A DNA stretch of 64,000 nucleotides from the NCBI GenBank assembly GCA_019359395.1, contig JAHHHK010000008.1, positions 1-64,000 of the forward strand, given 5' to 3'. This DNA comes from Komarekiella atlantica HA4396-MV6. GTDB taxonomy: Bacteria; Cyanobacteriota; Cyanobacteriia; Cyanobacteriales; Nostocaceae. This document shows, one piece after another, positions 16,904 to 26,040 of this stretch. Position numbers and translations under genes: made by a program. The notes beneath the pieces are model-generated. The model was not told the DNA's origin, did no database searches, and saw only the letters and a list, made by a program, of their open reading frames with translations. Positions within the stretch are counted from its first letter, which is position 1, and each line of letters begins with the position of its first letter.

Positions 16904-17740
16904 TTAAATTCTCCCAGTCAAACCGTTATAAATCATTTGAATTGCTAATAGCACAATGACTACACTAAAAATATTTCTTAAAACGCCTACTCTTGCTTTT
17001 ACTAATACCTTAGCTCCCAACAATGCGCCTAAAAGTACTCCTAACATGACAGGCATTGCCAGTCCAGGGTCAATATAACCTCGTTTCAGGTACACACCCG
17101 CGCTAGCTGCTGCTGTCACCCCAATCATAAAGTTACTGGTAGTAGTAGAAACCTTAAACGGAATCCGCATGAATTGATCCATTGCTAGTACCTTGAGTGC
17201 GCCAGAACCAATACCAAGTAACCCGGAAAGCACTCCGGCGACAAACATCAGACTAAATCCTACAGGAACAGCATGGACATTGTAAGGTTGTTCACCTGAC
17301 TGTGTTGGGTAAGTGCTGTTTAGCTTTAAACGAGTTGCTAAACGATCAGGTGGAGTATCAGCTGAGTGTTCAGGACGGGATTGACGCGAGAGATAGGCGC
17401 TGTAAAGTAAAACAAATCCAAAGACCACAGCGAGTATTCTAGTGGAAACAAAAGCGGCTATGGTTGCACCTGCGATCGCTCCAAACGTCGTTGCTACTTC
17501 TAAGAACATTCCCAAGCGTAAATTAGTGTAGCCTTCTTTGACGTAAGCAGAAGCAGCGCCGGAAGAAGTTGCAATTACAGATACTAGCGAAGCACCAATT
17601 GCGTAACGAATGTCAACACTAAAAACCAAAGTTAATAGAGGGACAAGCACCACTCCACCACCTAAGCCTGTCAACGCTCCCAAAAAGCCTGCTGTAGCAG
17701 AACTAATCCAGACTAGTAGGGTAAATTCTAAAACATTCAA
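16904..17740 (-). CDS. TauE/SafE-family anion exporter
   Basis: A 278-residue protein with two TauE/SafE repeats, visible as GFLGALTGLGGGVVLVPLL near the N terminus and VAGVLSGLLGIGSGALKV in the second half. The family exports sulfite, sulfoacetate or related anions. The start is placed at a TTG codon (17740) because GGAGGT lies exactly 6 nt before it; the in-frame ATG at 17776 has no such site and adds a polar 12-residue leader. Coupled to the DUF1634 gene downstream. Confidence 0.82.
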   Translation of the reverse strand: MNVLEFTLLVWISSATAGFLGALTGLGGGVVLVPLLTLVFSVDIRYAIGASLVSVIATSSGAASAYVKEGYTNLRLGMFLEVATTFGAIAGATIAAFVSTRILAVVFGFVLLYSAYLSRQSRPEHSADTPPDRLATRLKLNSTYPTQSGEQPYNVHAVPVGFSLMFVAGVLSGLLGIGSGALKVLAMDQFMRIPFKVSTTTSNFMIGVTAAASAGVYLKRGYIDPGLAMPVMLGVLLGALLGAKVLVKARVGVLRNIFSVVIVLLAIQMIYNGLTGRI

Positions 17741-17746
17741 GCGAAC

Positions 17747-17752
17747 ACCTCC
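17747..17752 (-). promoter_or_regulatory. Strong Shine-Dalgarno site deciding a TTG start
   Basis: GGAGGT on the minus strand, 6 nt upstream of the TTG that I take as the TauE/SafE start. Few genes in this window have so complete a site. Confidence 0.7.
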
Positions 17753-17861
17753 GGTGGGCGCGTCATGCCAACGCACCTTCGCGCCTAAATTAAACGTTGC
17801 TTATGAAAAAACTCAATAGCAACATCTGCATCATATGGTAAACAAGTTAAGAAATAATTAA

Positions 17862-18239
17862 TTACACGGAATCATTAGGGGTTGCAAATAAAACTCTAGC
17901 AGCACTAAGAATTAGTAGCAAGGCGAATATTTTAGTTAAAACCCCATTCGGTAAACTCGTTCCTATTTTGGCACCGAACCACCCACCTAAAATAAATCCT
18001 AGACAGAGAAGTGCAGCTACTTTTATGTCTACATATCCTTGCTTATAATAAGTCCATGCTGCTAATAAATCTATTGGTGGAACTAACAAAGCCAATGTAG
18101 TTCCTTGTGCTTGGTGCTGAGAGAATCCTAAGAAAAAAATCAAGGCAGGCAAAATAATTATTCCACCACCAATGCCTGTCATACCACTAACAATTCCTGC
18201 TATAAATCCCAAAATTATACAAAGCCAAATATTAGTCAT
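17862..18239 (-). CDS. Half-length TauE/SafE protein
   Basis: A 125-residue membrane protein containing a single TauE/SafE repeat (GIVSGMTGIGGGIIILPALI) with about four helices. Full-length family members have two repeats and about 250 residues. It ends cleanly with a stop and has an ATG start, and it precedes the full-length TauE gene on the same strand, so it may work as a homodimer or heterodimer as known for other half-size members. A truncated relic cannot be excluded. Confidence 0.72.
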   Translation of the reverse strand: MTNIWLCIILGFIAGIVSGMTGIGGGIIILPALIFFLGFSQHQAQGTTLALLVPPIDLLAAWTYYKQGYVDIKVAALLCLGFILGGWFGAKIGTSLPNGVLTKIFALLLILSAARVLFATPNDSV

Positions 18240-18335
18240 GATTAAATTTCTTCCTAATTAATGTAATGAAAGCTAGAATCACAGAGTTTTTTGTTAGCTA
18301 AAATTGATGTTCCTATACGTATACTGCTATCAGCA

Positions 18336-19334
18336 TCAACTAGCGAGATGACTACGTACTTGTTCTTTATACCTTCGTAGAGTACTCAAAGCTTGTAGCT
18401 CTATCTGTCTGACTCGTTCTCTACTAACACCCATGCTTTGACCAATTTCCGCTAAGGACAGTTCATTTCCATCTACTAAACCGAAACGTAAAGTTAATAT
18501 TTCTCGTTGCTGGGGAGTTAGTTTTGACAATAAATTTTGGATATTTTGTTGGAGAAATTTTTGATCGGTGTAAAATTCAGGAGAAACTCCTTCATCCTCC
18601 AACATATCTTGTAATTCCGTCTCTCTTTCTGCGCCAACTCGTAATTCCAGAGAGACAGGTTGCCGTGCTATAAGTAAATACTCTCGAATTTGTTTGGGGT
18701 CTAAAGATAGTTCTTCAGCAATATCAACTGCGGTAGGAGTTCGACCTAATTTTTGAGCTAGTTCACGTTGGGTTCGCTTGATTTTATTCAGTTTTTCTGT
18801 AATATGAATAGGCAAGCGGATAGTACGTCCTTGTTCAGCGATCGCTCGTGTAATTGCCTGACGAACCCACCAATAAGCATAAGTTGAAAATTTGTATCCT
18901 CTGCTAGGGTCAAATTTTTCAACTCCTCGCTCTAAACCTAAACTTCCTTCTTGAATTAAGTCAAGAAAATCTAGGTTACGTCTTTGGTATTTCTTAGCAA
19001 TAGACACTACAAGTCGTAGATTAGCCTTAATCATTTTTTGCTTGGCTTGATATCCCTGGCGTAGTTGCTGCACTAGTAATTCTTCACTAATATCAACTTT
19101 TTCAGCCCATTCTTTTTGTGTAGGTTGACGCTTTAATTGAAGAGTTAATTTTTCTTTAGCAGTAAGTAAAATCATCATTTGTTGTACTTGCTTACCAAAA
19201 TCAATTTCTTGTTCATGAGTTAACAAAGGAATACGTCCAATTTCATGCAGATAGGTACGCACAATATCAGCATTGGATAAAGATTTTTCGTTTTTCTCGC
19301 TTAATTTTATAGATGGATGAGATATATTTTTCAT
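18336..19334 (-). CDS. RpoD-type sigma factor, group 2
   Basis: A 332-residue sigma-70 protein. Region 1.2 ([21 protein letters not shown]), region 2 ([53 protein letters not shown]), region 3 and region 4.2 ([20 protein letters not shown]) are all complete. Only the long region 1.1 of a primary sigma is missing, as in cyanobacterial group 2 sigmas (SigB-SigE type). A class A direct-repeat promoter precedes it. It would redirect transcription under stress; its place among envelope and metal genes suggests a link to them. Confidence 0.9.
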   Translation of the reverse strand: MKNISHPSIKLSEKNEKSLSNADIVRTYLHEIGRIPLLTHEQEIDFGKQVQQMMILLTAKEKLTLQLKRQPTQKEWAEKVDISEELLVQQLRQGYQAKQKMIKANLRLVVSIAKKYQRRNLDFLDLIQEGSLGLERGVEKFDPSRGYKFSTYAYWWVRQAITRAIAEQGRTIRLPIHITEKLNKIKRTQRELAQKLGRTPTAVDIAEELSLDPKQIREYLLIARQPVSLELRVGAERETELQDMLEDEGVSPEFYTDQKFLQQNIQNLLSKLTPQQREILTLRFGLVDGNELSLAEIGQSMGVSRERVRQIELQALSTLRRYKEQVRSHLAS

Positions 19335-19398
19335 AGTTTTTTGAACCTTCGTAAATACTGATTGACTTGGAGTAAATGAATTTTGACTCTGTGTAGTT

Positions 19399-19432
19399 AG
19401 TATGACATCAAGAAATGAAATTAGAATGAAAT
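19399..19432 (-). promoter_or_regulatory. Class A promoter of the sigma factor gene
   Basis: On the minus strand: ATTTCAT-TCTA-ATTTCAT, 10 nt, CATACT. Two perfect 7-nt direct repeats spaced 11 bp apart, about 65 nt upstream of the ATG. Confidence 0.6.
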
Positions 19433-19487
19433 AATGAATTTTATTGATTGAATTGCTGACTTTTTTTGACTAGAGAAAGTAAACAGG

Positions 19488-20048
19488 TTAATTGAAAAAT
19501 CCAATTCGGTTGAGAGGATAAAAGCGAACAATGGCTCGACCTATGATTTTATTGCGGGGAACAAAACCCCAATAGTGGCTATCATAGCTATTGTTGCGAT
19601 TGTCTCCCAGAACTAGATAAGAATTTTTTGGTACAATTACAGGCCCCCATTGATAGTCTGGTTTAGCTTCAAGGTAATTCTCTTTTAAGGGCGAGCCATT
19701 AATATAAACTAGTCCATTCTTAACTTTAACTGTTTCTTCTGGTAAGCCAATTACACGTTTAATGAAAGCTTCGTGGTAGTTTTCATAAAGCAGTGTTTTG
19801 GTCGGATTAAAAACAACAATATCACCTCGTTGAGGTGAGATAAAATCATAGCTAACCTTATCAATAATTAAGCGATCATTAATCTGGAGTGTTGGTTCCA
19901 TTGAGCCAGAGGGTATATAACGAGCTTCAGCAACAAATGTGCGAATACCGAAAGCAAGAACTAGGCTTAAACCAATTGTTTTAACTGTTTCTAGCAAAAT
20001 ATTTTCATTTTTTGATGGGGATGATTGTTGGTGATGAATGTTAGACAT
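19488..20048 (-). CDS. lepB: Signal peptidase I
   Basis: A 186-residue membrane-anchored serine protease that removes signal peptides from exported proteins. It shows one N-terminal transmembrane helix, box B PSGSMEPTL with catalytic Ser49, box D FIKRVIGLPEE with general-base Lys97, and box E GDNRNNSYDSHYWG. I prefer the ATG at 20048; another lies seven codons upstream. A class B promoter lies about 175 nt upstream. Sharing that promoter class with many exported-protein genes suggests a dedicated peptidase for that regulon, in addition to any housekeeping copy elsewhere. Confidence 0.92.
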   Translation of the reverse strand: MSNIHHQQSSPSKNENILLETVKTIGLSLVLAFGIRTFVAEARYIPSGSMEPTLQINDRLIIDKVSYDFISPQRGDIVVFNPTKTLLYENYHEAFIKRVIGLPEETVKVKNGLVYINGSPLKENYLEAKPDYQWGPVIVPKNSYLVLGDNRNNSYDSHYWGFVPRNKIIGRAIVRFYPLNRIGFFN

Positions 20049-20069
20049 AGTGTTGATAATAAATAACAA

Positions 20070-20471
20070 GCATTAGACAGAGATAAGTCTTGAAAGTTAT
20101 TATTGAGCAAATGTATTGATGTTGGCTTCAGTCATAAATTAAATCTTTAGTGGTAAAATTTTGAGAATCGTAGTCTAAATTATTCATAACTTTTAATTCC
20201 TGTAATCTCGGTTTGTAACTTCACATTAAGAGGTAAAAGTCAAGAACTCGAAAAGATTTCTCTGATAGGGAGCAGATTTGCTTAATTCAGCAAAAACTGA
20301 TATTTCTTTAAGTTAAGAGCTTGATGTTACAGGATTTTGTCAAAAAGTTGAAAAAGTGATGTCTATCCAAATTAAATAACTACAATCACGCATTCAGTCA
20401 GCGTACCTAATCTTTATGAAAAACATCAGGTTCTATTTAACATGACTTCCTTACCCTGGTTTTTATAAATT
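20070..20471. other. 402-nt intergenic region upstream of lepB
   Basis: AT-rich sequence with no supportable gene. It contains the class B promoter (20223-20255) for lepB. The part beyond it, to 20471, holds nothing I recognise apart from the lead-in to the TauE fragment. Confidence 0.5.
20223..20255 (-). promoter_or_regulatory. Class B promoter of lepB
   Basis: On the minus strand: TCTTTTC-GAGT-TCTTGAC, 10 nt, TAATGT. Same 33-bp spacing as the other class B promoters; about 175 nt of leader would precede the lepB start. Confidence 0.65.
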
Positions 20472-20655
20472 GTGGTTGGAGTCGGTATGGGTTTCTATTC
20501 TGGACTGTTTGGTTTAGGCGGAAGTTCAATTGGTACGCTCATTCTACGGCTGTTAGGGCTACCACCTTTAATCGCTCTGGCTAGTCCTCTTCCACTTACA
20601 TTACCGAGTGCAATAGGAGGTGCGATCGCCTATCGATGCTATTGTCAGGTCACTG
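20472..20655 (+). pseudogene. TauE/SafE N-terminal fragment
   Basis: From a GTG at 20472 the frame encodes the first transmembrane repeat of a TauE/SafE protein (GFYSGLFGLGGSSIGT, then LPLTLPSAIGGAIAYR). Family similarity stops at about 20637, and the frame ends within the tail of the oppositely oriented VIT1-like gene. About 200 residues of a normal protein are missing. The fragment and the VIT1 tail meet tail to tail at a recombination junction near 20640-20655. Confidence 0.65.
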
Positions 20656-21182
20656 ATGAATATGTAGGGTGAAAGCGGTATTAAACCGCCAGCAATATAG
20701 GAAGCTGCAATGGTAAAAGCACTTTGTCGCGCACGAATAGGATTGGGTGGTTCAAGTCCCAACTCGAAGCGCATCATAAAATCTGTCCATTGTGTAGGTT
20801 CAGCACGAATAGCCGCGACAAGGGGAGCAATAAGTTCATCATTTAACCCGTATCTACGAAAAACTTGTGCTACTTCCTCCGTTTCCTGTGTTGGAGTTTC
20901 TCTAATTTCGCGTAGCTCCCGCTTTCTTTCTGTCAGATAATGTTCAAAGTCAGTTTTAGCGGCGAGGTATCCACCCAAACCCATCGCAATTGACCCTGCT
21001 GCAATTTCTGCCATTCCGGCTGTAACAACCACATTGGTGGATGACAAAGTACCTGATAAACCTGCTGCTAGTGCAAAAGGAACAGTCAGACCATCAGACA
21101 TACCTATGACGATATCACGAACGGTTTCTGATGCCGTAAAGTGCTTTTCAGTATGTGGTGTCGTGGGCATAGCTAATGTCAT
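20601..21182 (-). pseudogene. VIT1/CCC1-type transporter, C-terminally truncated
   Basis: The N-terminal 170 residues are a good VIT1/CCC1 (vacuolar-type Fe/Mn transporter) match: VRDIVIGMSDGLTVPFALAAG, the AGSIAMGLGGYLAAKT helix, and SYIAGGLIPLSPYIFIS. After that the frame crosses into antisense of the TauE fragment and adds an unrelated tail ending in SYCTR. The final two transmembrane segments are lost. The protein is 193 residues against about 230 for the family. It is probably non-functional, though most of the first domain is intact. Confidence 0.7.
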
Positions 21183-21367
21183 CCCTCTCTAGCAATTAAT
21201 AGCGAACAACTTGCATGGTAAATCACATAATTGCTGACGCTACTTGTGAAAATTATGCGATCGCCTCAGTCGGAGCGTAGCTCATCGCACAGTAGTGATA
21301 CCAACCTTAAGATAATCAAACCATCATTCTACTGTTGAGCAACACGGCAAATCGTCACCATCATTAA

Positions 21368-22135
21368 TTAATCTTGTCGATCAATCGGCAATGGTGCCGG
21401 TTGCTTCTGCTTAAGGCTTAAGTAAATAACCAGACTTACAATTAGAGAAAGAAAAAGCATACTAGTTTCGACTGTACCTAAACCAAAACCACCATTTTTA
21501 GCTGGTTGAGATAGTAAATCACCTATAGATGCTCCAAGCGGACGAGTCAAGATATATGCTATCCAAAATGCCAAGACTGCATTCATTCTAAAGTAATAAT
21601 AACCACCAGCTACTATCGCAATTAAAACACCAAATACTAGTGCTGATTGGGCATAACCTAGCTTCAAAGCCTCTGCTAGTAAGTCTCCTGTTGCCGTACC
21701 CAAGGCAAACGTAAATAAAATAGCCACCCAGTAGAAAAGCTCTCTTTTAGCTGTATTGATGGAGTGCATAGCTAATGTCTTTTCTTTTAAATACCACAAC
21801 GCAAAAACTGCTAGCAAGACAACACTAAAAACTATAGTAGTTGTCATCAAACTAACTCCAAGCTCATCTACCAATCTATCAGTAATTAGTGTACCAGTGA
21901 TACTTGTAAAAACAACTACAATCCAATAACTTACTGGGACATACCTTTTCAGCCTAAATTGATTCCAAAGCGCAATGAGTAATACGCCACTCATAATATA
22001 GGATGTAACGCTTAAACCAAGGTTTAGAGTTACTGACAAATAATCAGCCGCAGTTTCACCTACTGTGGTCGCCAGGACTTTAACAATCCAGAAAGAACCT
22101 GTAACCTCTGGAACCCTGTTTAAAACTTTTTTCAT
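21368..22135 (-). CDS. COG4705 / DUF347 membrane protein, copy 1
   Basis: A 255-residue protein with about eight transmembrane helices arranged as four repeats. Each repeat has an aromatic-Trp start, a Thr/Gly core and an acidic end: FWIVKVLATTVGETAADY, YWIVVVFTSITGTLITD, YWVAILFTFALGTATGD and FWIAYILTRPLGASIGD. The family is uncharacterised. A paralogue lies at 43298-44041, and both copies have a class B promoter. The conserved acidic residue in each repeat suggests cation transport, but that is speculation. Confidence 0.8.
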   Translation of the reverse strand: MKKVLNRVPEVTGSFWIVKVLATTVGETAADYLSVTLNLGLSVTSYIMSGVLLIALWNQFRLKRYVPVSYWIVVVFTSITGTLITDRLVDELGVSLMTTTIVFSVVLLAVFALWYLKEKTLAMHSINTAKRELFYWVAILFTFALGTATGDLLAEALKLGYAQSALVFGVLIAIVAGGYYYFRMNAVLAFWIAYILTRPLGASIGDLLSQPAKNGGFGLGTVETSMLFLSLIVSLVIYLSLKQKQPAPLPIDRQD

Positions 22136-22501
22136 GATATTTGTGCTGCTTGATTTTTTTAGAGTAGTGATGAAGCCTTAATCGTAGTGATTTGGCTTTG
22201 TTTGACTCTAAACAACAAATGTCAAGAAATTGGAAAGTTTTGTAGGGTATGTGATGCAACTAAAAAAATTTACACATGAAAAATATAATGCTGTTTCAGA
22301 CTCAATCAAAGGTTCGTAACATTAGCTATGTAAAGTAGTGAAATATCATTAAGCAAGCCTTGTCTTTCTCAACTAAATCCAAAGCCTGCTCAAACATCAA
22401 AGATACCATACTACATTGGTAAAGAAGCTATCTACTGCAATTAGATATTACAAAGACATACCATACTATTGCGATCGCTCTTGAGTGAACCTATACTTTT
22501 T
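22136..22501. other. 366-nt intergenic region upstream of COG4705 copy 1
   Basis: Contains the class B promoter at 22205-22237. The remainder, including one HIP1 octamer near 22470, shows no gene or clear hairpin. Confidence 0.5.
22205..22237 (-). promoter_or_regulatory. Class B promoter of COG4705 copy 1
   Basis: On the minus strand: ACTTTCC-AATT-TCTTGAC, 10 nt, TAGAGT; about 70 nt upstream of the ATG. Confidence 0.65.
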
Positions 22502-22789
22502 CTAATCCTGCCTAGGTTTTGGCTTTTTCCTACCAAACAAACTAGTCATACTTAATCCAGTCACCAACAACCCCAAAAGTCCCAATCCGTTCAAAATTGG
22601 GTAAATTCCTTGTAAACCAAAGATTTCACCGCGATGAATCGAAAGCAAAAGACTACGCGGAACTCCAATATTAGCTGACCACTCACTCACCAGTGTAGCT
22701 GCGATACCAGTTAGCAATGTTACAAAAAGCGGTAAAGCTAGAATAATCGCCAGAGTGCGGTGGTACTTGCGAAATGAACGCATGATCAA
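22502..22789 (-). CDS. Small PepSY-type transmembrane protein
   Basis: A 95-residue protein with two transmembrane helices. The N-terminal RKYHRTLAIILALPLFVTLLTG is the typical first helix of PepSY-associated membrane proteins; the C-terminal tail is basic. It lies 32 nt downstream of a lipoprotein gene on the same strand, so the two probably share the class A promoter upstream. Function unknown. Confidence 0.65.
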   Translation of the reverse strand: MIMRSFRKYHRTLAIILALPLFVTLLTGIAATLVSEWSANIGVPRSLLLSIHRGEIFGLQGIYPILNGLGLLGLLVTGLSMTSLFGRKKPKPRQD

Positions 22790-22821
22790 AAATCTCCAGT
22801 GGAAATTATCTTAGTGATTTC

Positions 22822-23250
22822 TCACCCCTTGGAAACAGTAGCGATATTTGAGTTAAGTGTCTGTAACCCCTCAAGAACTTTCGCTTTATCTTTTGCTTTC
22901 AGCGCACCCTTCACCTGAGTTGCAGCATCTTCGATTGCATTATAGGTTTTGGAAGATTTAGTTTTGACACCATCTTCAACCTTGACCCAAGCGTTTTCAA
23001 ACTTGTCAAACTCCTGTTGGGCTTTATCAAAATTTCCTGCTTCCACAGAAGTTTTTGTATTTGAAACAACACTACTCAAAGCATCAAAACCTGCCTGTGT
23101 AGCACCACCAGGAGTTTGAGATACTGTTGTTCCTCCAGTCGTTTCAGTGGTAGCAGGAGTCTGGGTAGTAGATTGTTGAGGGCTATTGCATCCTACTAAT
23201 GTCAATAAGCTAATTGCAGTCAGGGGGATGATGTAGATTAAGCGTTTCAT
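22822..23250 (-). CDS. Exported lipoprotein with FTR1/EfeO-like helical domain
   Basis: A 142-residue lipoprotein: signal peptide ending in LVGC (lipid-modified Cys21), a Thr/Gln/Pro-rich linker, then a helical domain with FDKFENAWVKVEDGVKTKS and YNAIEDAATQVKGAL. This resembles the periplasmic helical segment seen in FTR1/EfeO-like iron proteins and related DUF4363-like proteins. It is preceded by a class A promoter. A periplasmic iron or metal role is plausible but not shown. Confidence 0.7.
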   Translation of the reverse strand: MKRLIYIIPLTAISLLTLVGCNSPQQSTTQTPATTETTGGTTVSQTPGGATQAGFDALSSVVSNTKTSVEAGNFDKAQQEFDKFENAWVKVEDGVKTKSSKTYNAIEDAATQVKGALKAKDKAKVLEGLQTLNSNIATVSKG

Positions 23251-23299
23251 AATACCTCTCTAAAAAATATACTGGGATTGAATCTAGCTTCTTTTCTTT

Positions 23300-23333
23300 A
23301 GTTTTTCATACATAAATGAAATTACGATGAAAT
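23300..23333 (-). promoter_or_regulatory. Class A promoter of the lipoprotein gene
   Basis: On the minus strand: ATTTCAT-CGTA-ATTTCAT, 10 nt, AAAACT. Perfect 7-nt direct repeats 11 bp apart, about 50 nt upstream of the ATG. Confidence 0.6.
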
Positions 23334-23438
23334 TTGCTCTTAAATTGATGATTTAAAATACAGTTTTTGAGTTTGGTGATTGTCCAAAAAATTTACATCT
23401 TTTTAACTTAATTTATCTGGGATAGATATTAAATGAAA

Positions 23439-23999
23439 TTAGTTATCAATTAGACGAGCAGATATTTCTGATAACTTACCTTCTATAAGTTGTAACTGTT
23501 CCTGATGTGCTTTCAAAAGTCTCATAATCTCAACAATTTCATCTTCCCGTAACAAATTCATTTTATCGTGTAGCAATTCAATTTCTAATTCTGCTTTTTT
23601 ATTTACTTCATAGTCATATTTCGCATCCTGGCGAGCAATGGTAGCTTGACGATTCTGACTCATCATAATGATGGGTGCAGTATAAGCTGCCTGAAAAGAC
23701 AACATTAGGTTAAGTAAGATAAACGGATAAGGGTCCCAATGCTTGATGTAGGCTGTGACGTTAAGAATAATCCACAGTATGAGCAAAGCACTTTGAATAA
23801 TAATAAATCGCCAAGAACCGACGGTATCAGCTACTATATCGGAAAACCTGTCGCCAAAAGTCGCTGGAGACTTAGGTGGATTCTGTGCGGGTTTGCGTTC
23901 GCGTAGACGCTGTAATAGTCTATACTCTTCTGTACTAACGCGGGTGCGTAAAGGTTTTTTTTGCACGTTGGTTAGAGTTTTTAGTCGTTGGTTTACCAA
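23439..23999 (-). CDS. DUF1003 membrane protein
   Basis: A 186-residue protein: basic N terminus, then the DUF1003 core with FGDRFSDIVADTVGSWRFI, two transmembrane helices (IIQSALLILWIILNVTAYI and PFILLNLMLSFQAAYTAPI), the conserved MMSQNRQA segment, and a C-terminal coiled coil. Function unknown in general. It is followed after 6 nt by the broken bestrophin gene. Confidence 0.85.
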   Translation of the reverse strand: MVNQRLKTLTNVQKKPLRTRVSTEEYRLLQRLRERKPAQNPPKSPATFGDRFSDIVADTVGSWRFIIIQSALLILWIILNVTAYIKHWDPYPFILLNLMLSFQAAYTAPIIMMSQNRQATIARQDAKYDYEVNKKAELEIELLHDKMNLLREDEIVEIMRLLKAHQEQLQLIEGKLSEISARLIDN

Positions 24000-24005
24000 A
24001 GTATA

Positions 24006-24770
24006 TTAGTATGTTGCTGTGACTAAACGTTCAGTTTCAAGCTCACTTGCTAATAGCAATACTAAAGGAGTTGGTGTTTTTAAAATACGTTCGCAACTGC
24101 CTAGAATATCCACCAAATCATCTACTAACTTTTGCAAACTATTTAGTTGATATACATTGACAAAATTGCGATGATATACATCTTGCAAATATGTTCCAAT
24201 CCAAAACACAATTTGTAATGGCGGATGATTCATATTATTAAGTTTAGAGTAATGAAGAGAAGACATCAGTTTTATTAACTCTGCATTTACAGATTCACGG
24301 CGTAAATGTAACTTCATTGCTAGTGCGAAAGCAGTCACTAACCGGATTATTTGTTATTTTTCTAATCTATCTTTACATGATCTTTCTTCAATTATTATTG
24401 AGATTCCTCGACCTAAGTTCCGAGATGTATTAACTAAAACTCCCCACAACTTTCGACCTTCCCAATGTCGCTCGTTAGCTGCATTAGTACGAAAAATTAA
24501 CAACAAACTTAAGACGAGATTGAAACTTAAAACAATATTTGGAAGACCACCACTTATTTTTGGTAAAGGGATATGATTTTCATAATACTCAAGTAATGAA
24601 ATTATCAAACTATATACACCAAAAAAAGCTATCCAAGGAATAATATTTACGATAGTTGAACCTTGAAGTAGTAAAATTACTTGAAACCAATTCAGAATTT
24701 TTCCACTATAGTCATGATGTTTTTGCTTCCAAGACCTCAAATAATTACTTTTTTTGTTTGAGGCTATCAT
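24006..24770 (-). pseudogene. Bestrophin-like channel, nonsense and truncated
   Basis: Two open stretches in one frame (24354-24770 and 24006-24353) are separated only by an in-frame TAA after RLEK. Together they encode a bestrophin/UPF0187 protein: the N-terminal PWIAFFGVYSLIISLLEYY, the LNLVLSLLLIFRTNAANERHWEGRK-type core (shown here in outline) and the DILGSCERILKTP motif. After KTPTPL the sequence diverges from the family, so the C-terminal third is also lost. Two lesions make an inactive gene likely. Confidence 0.72.
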
Positions 24771-24957
24771 TTGAATTTTTTGTTTTTTTGGTAACTAGGT
24801 GGGGTCATCTTTAAAACTCCAAAAATAGATCAATCACAACTATGATTCGTTGCTAATGTAATAATAGCCAAGTAATTTCTGCATTTAAAGCTTGTTTTTT
24901 TGAGTATCAACACCTAAAGCATTAAAAGCACTCAAGTATCACAAAGTCTGAGTATTA

Positions 24958-25776
24958 CTATTTAAAGACCTTCTCTAAATTGTCTACTTCATCTAGAACT
25001 GGGGTAGCAAGACGAGCGTAATCTTTATATGATTTCGCTGCTTCGACACTAGCAACAAATCCATCAAATTTCTGTACTTGTGTAGTTCCTCCACGCGCTA
25101 AGATAGATGGTCTGACTGCATTCCAGGTGCGGCGCATCTGTGACGCTGTTGTTTTCAGTTGGCTTGTATTTCCTGTTATCGACCAAATTTCCAACTCGCG
25201 TCCATAGTAGTCAAGTAGCGTTACCTCAACTGGTACTTTTGGTTCAAATTCCTTGGTAATATTGGCAGCGATTAACGTTACTTGGTTAGCATCGCGCATT
25301 GCAGATATGCGATTTTTAGCTGTGACAGCACCCTTGAGTGCTACTATTTTGGCATCCAACTGTACTAATTCTGTTTTATTCTCACCCTTGATTTCGGTGC
25401 GTAGATTTTTTGCTGCATTTTCAAGCGAGGTAAGATTAGCTGTGGCTTTTGTCCAATCATTAGCTTTAGCCATATCGTAGACGCTTTCACCATATTCACC
25501 CACTTGGCTTAGAGAAGTTGGTACTTTATCATCATTTACCTCAGTATCAGCATCGTTAGCTGCGTCTGGCTGTTCTCTGTTTTCATCGATTTTCACATCT
25601 TTATCCTTACTAATAATCATTTGAATGCTACTGTGATGCTGCGGTATGATTGCAACAGGTAACTGGGGTTGATTTGTAGAGATAGCTTTTGCCAAACCAG
25701 CGATACCCAAAGTACTAAGCAAAGAGCTGATAATAATGATTTTTGTTGAGTTATTCATAAATCCTATATGTCTCAA
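24958..25776 (-). CDS. Exported helical protein, paralogue 1
   Basis: A 272-residue protein with a signal peptide (IIIISSLLSTLGIAGLAKA), an acidic linker, and a helical domain of about 180 residues. Within it SQVGEYGESVYDMAKANDW, VTLLDYYGRELEIW and a RRTWNAVRPSI segment stand out. The same blocks occur in the protein at 32470-33213, making a paralogous pair. I do not recognise a characterised family. A class B promoter lies just upstream, and a second one fires the opposite way toward the PepSY gene. Confidence 0.75.
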   Translation of the reverse strand: MRHIGFMNNSTKIIIISSLLSTLGIAGLAKAISTNQPQLPVAIIPQHHSSIQMIISKDKDVKIDENREQPDAANDADTEVNDDKVPTSLSQVGEYGESVYDMAKANDWTKATANLTSLENAAKNLRTEIKGENKTELVQLDAKIVALKGAVTAKNRISAMRDANQVTLIAANITKEFEPKVPVEVTLLDYYGRELEIWSITGNTSQLKTTASQMRRTWNAVRPSILARGGTTQVQKFDGFVASVEAAKSYKDYARLATPVLDEVDNLEKVFK

Positions 25777-25793
25777 TCTGTATTTGTAGTTTT

Positions 25794-25826
25794 ACTGTAG
25801 TTCGCATTTGTTAAGAACTTGGAAAG
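25794..25826 (-). promoter_or_regulatory. Class B promoter of exported paralogue 1
   Basis: On the minus strand: ACTTTCC-AAGT-TCTTAAC, 10 nt, TACAGT; about 18 nt from the -10 hexamer to the ATG, a very short leader. Confidence 0.6.
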
Positions 25827-25912
25827 TTTTGACTGAGTGTAGAAAACTTTTTCAGTCCTTCTGTTAAAACTCATATACTGTGATCAAAATATTTTTTATA
25901 GTCTCAATCAAT

Positions 25913-25945
25913 CTTTCCAACTTCTTGACTTTTTATTTTTAAAGT
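25913..25945 (+). promoter_or_regulatory. Class B promoter of the PepSY gene
   Basis: CTTTCC-AACT-TCTTGAC-type repeat with 10 nt to TAAAGT. Back to back with the minus-strand copy 87 nt away, so one regulator could drive both divergent genes. Confidence 0.65.
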
Positions 25946-26040
25946 AAAACTATAGCAAATCAAAAATAGGTGTGAACAACACAAATAATGATAACTATTT
26001 TGGATTGCTCAAAAAACACAAATCTCCAGGATTGACACAC

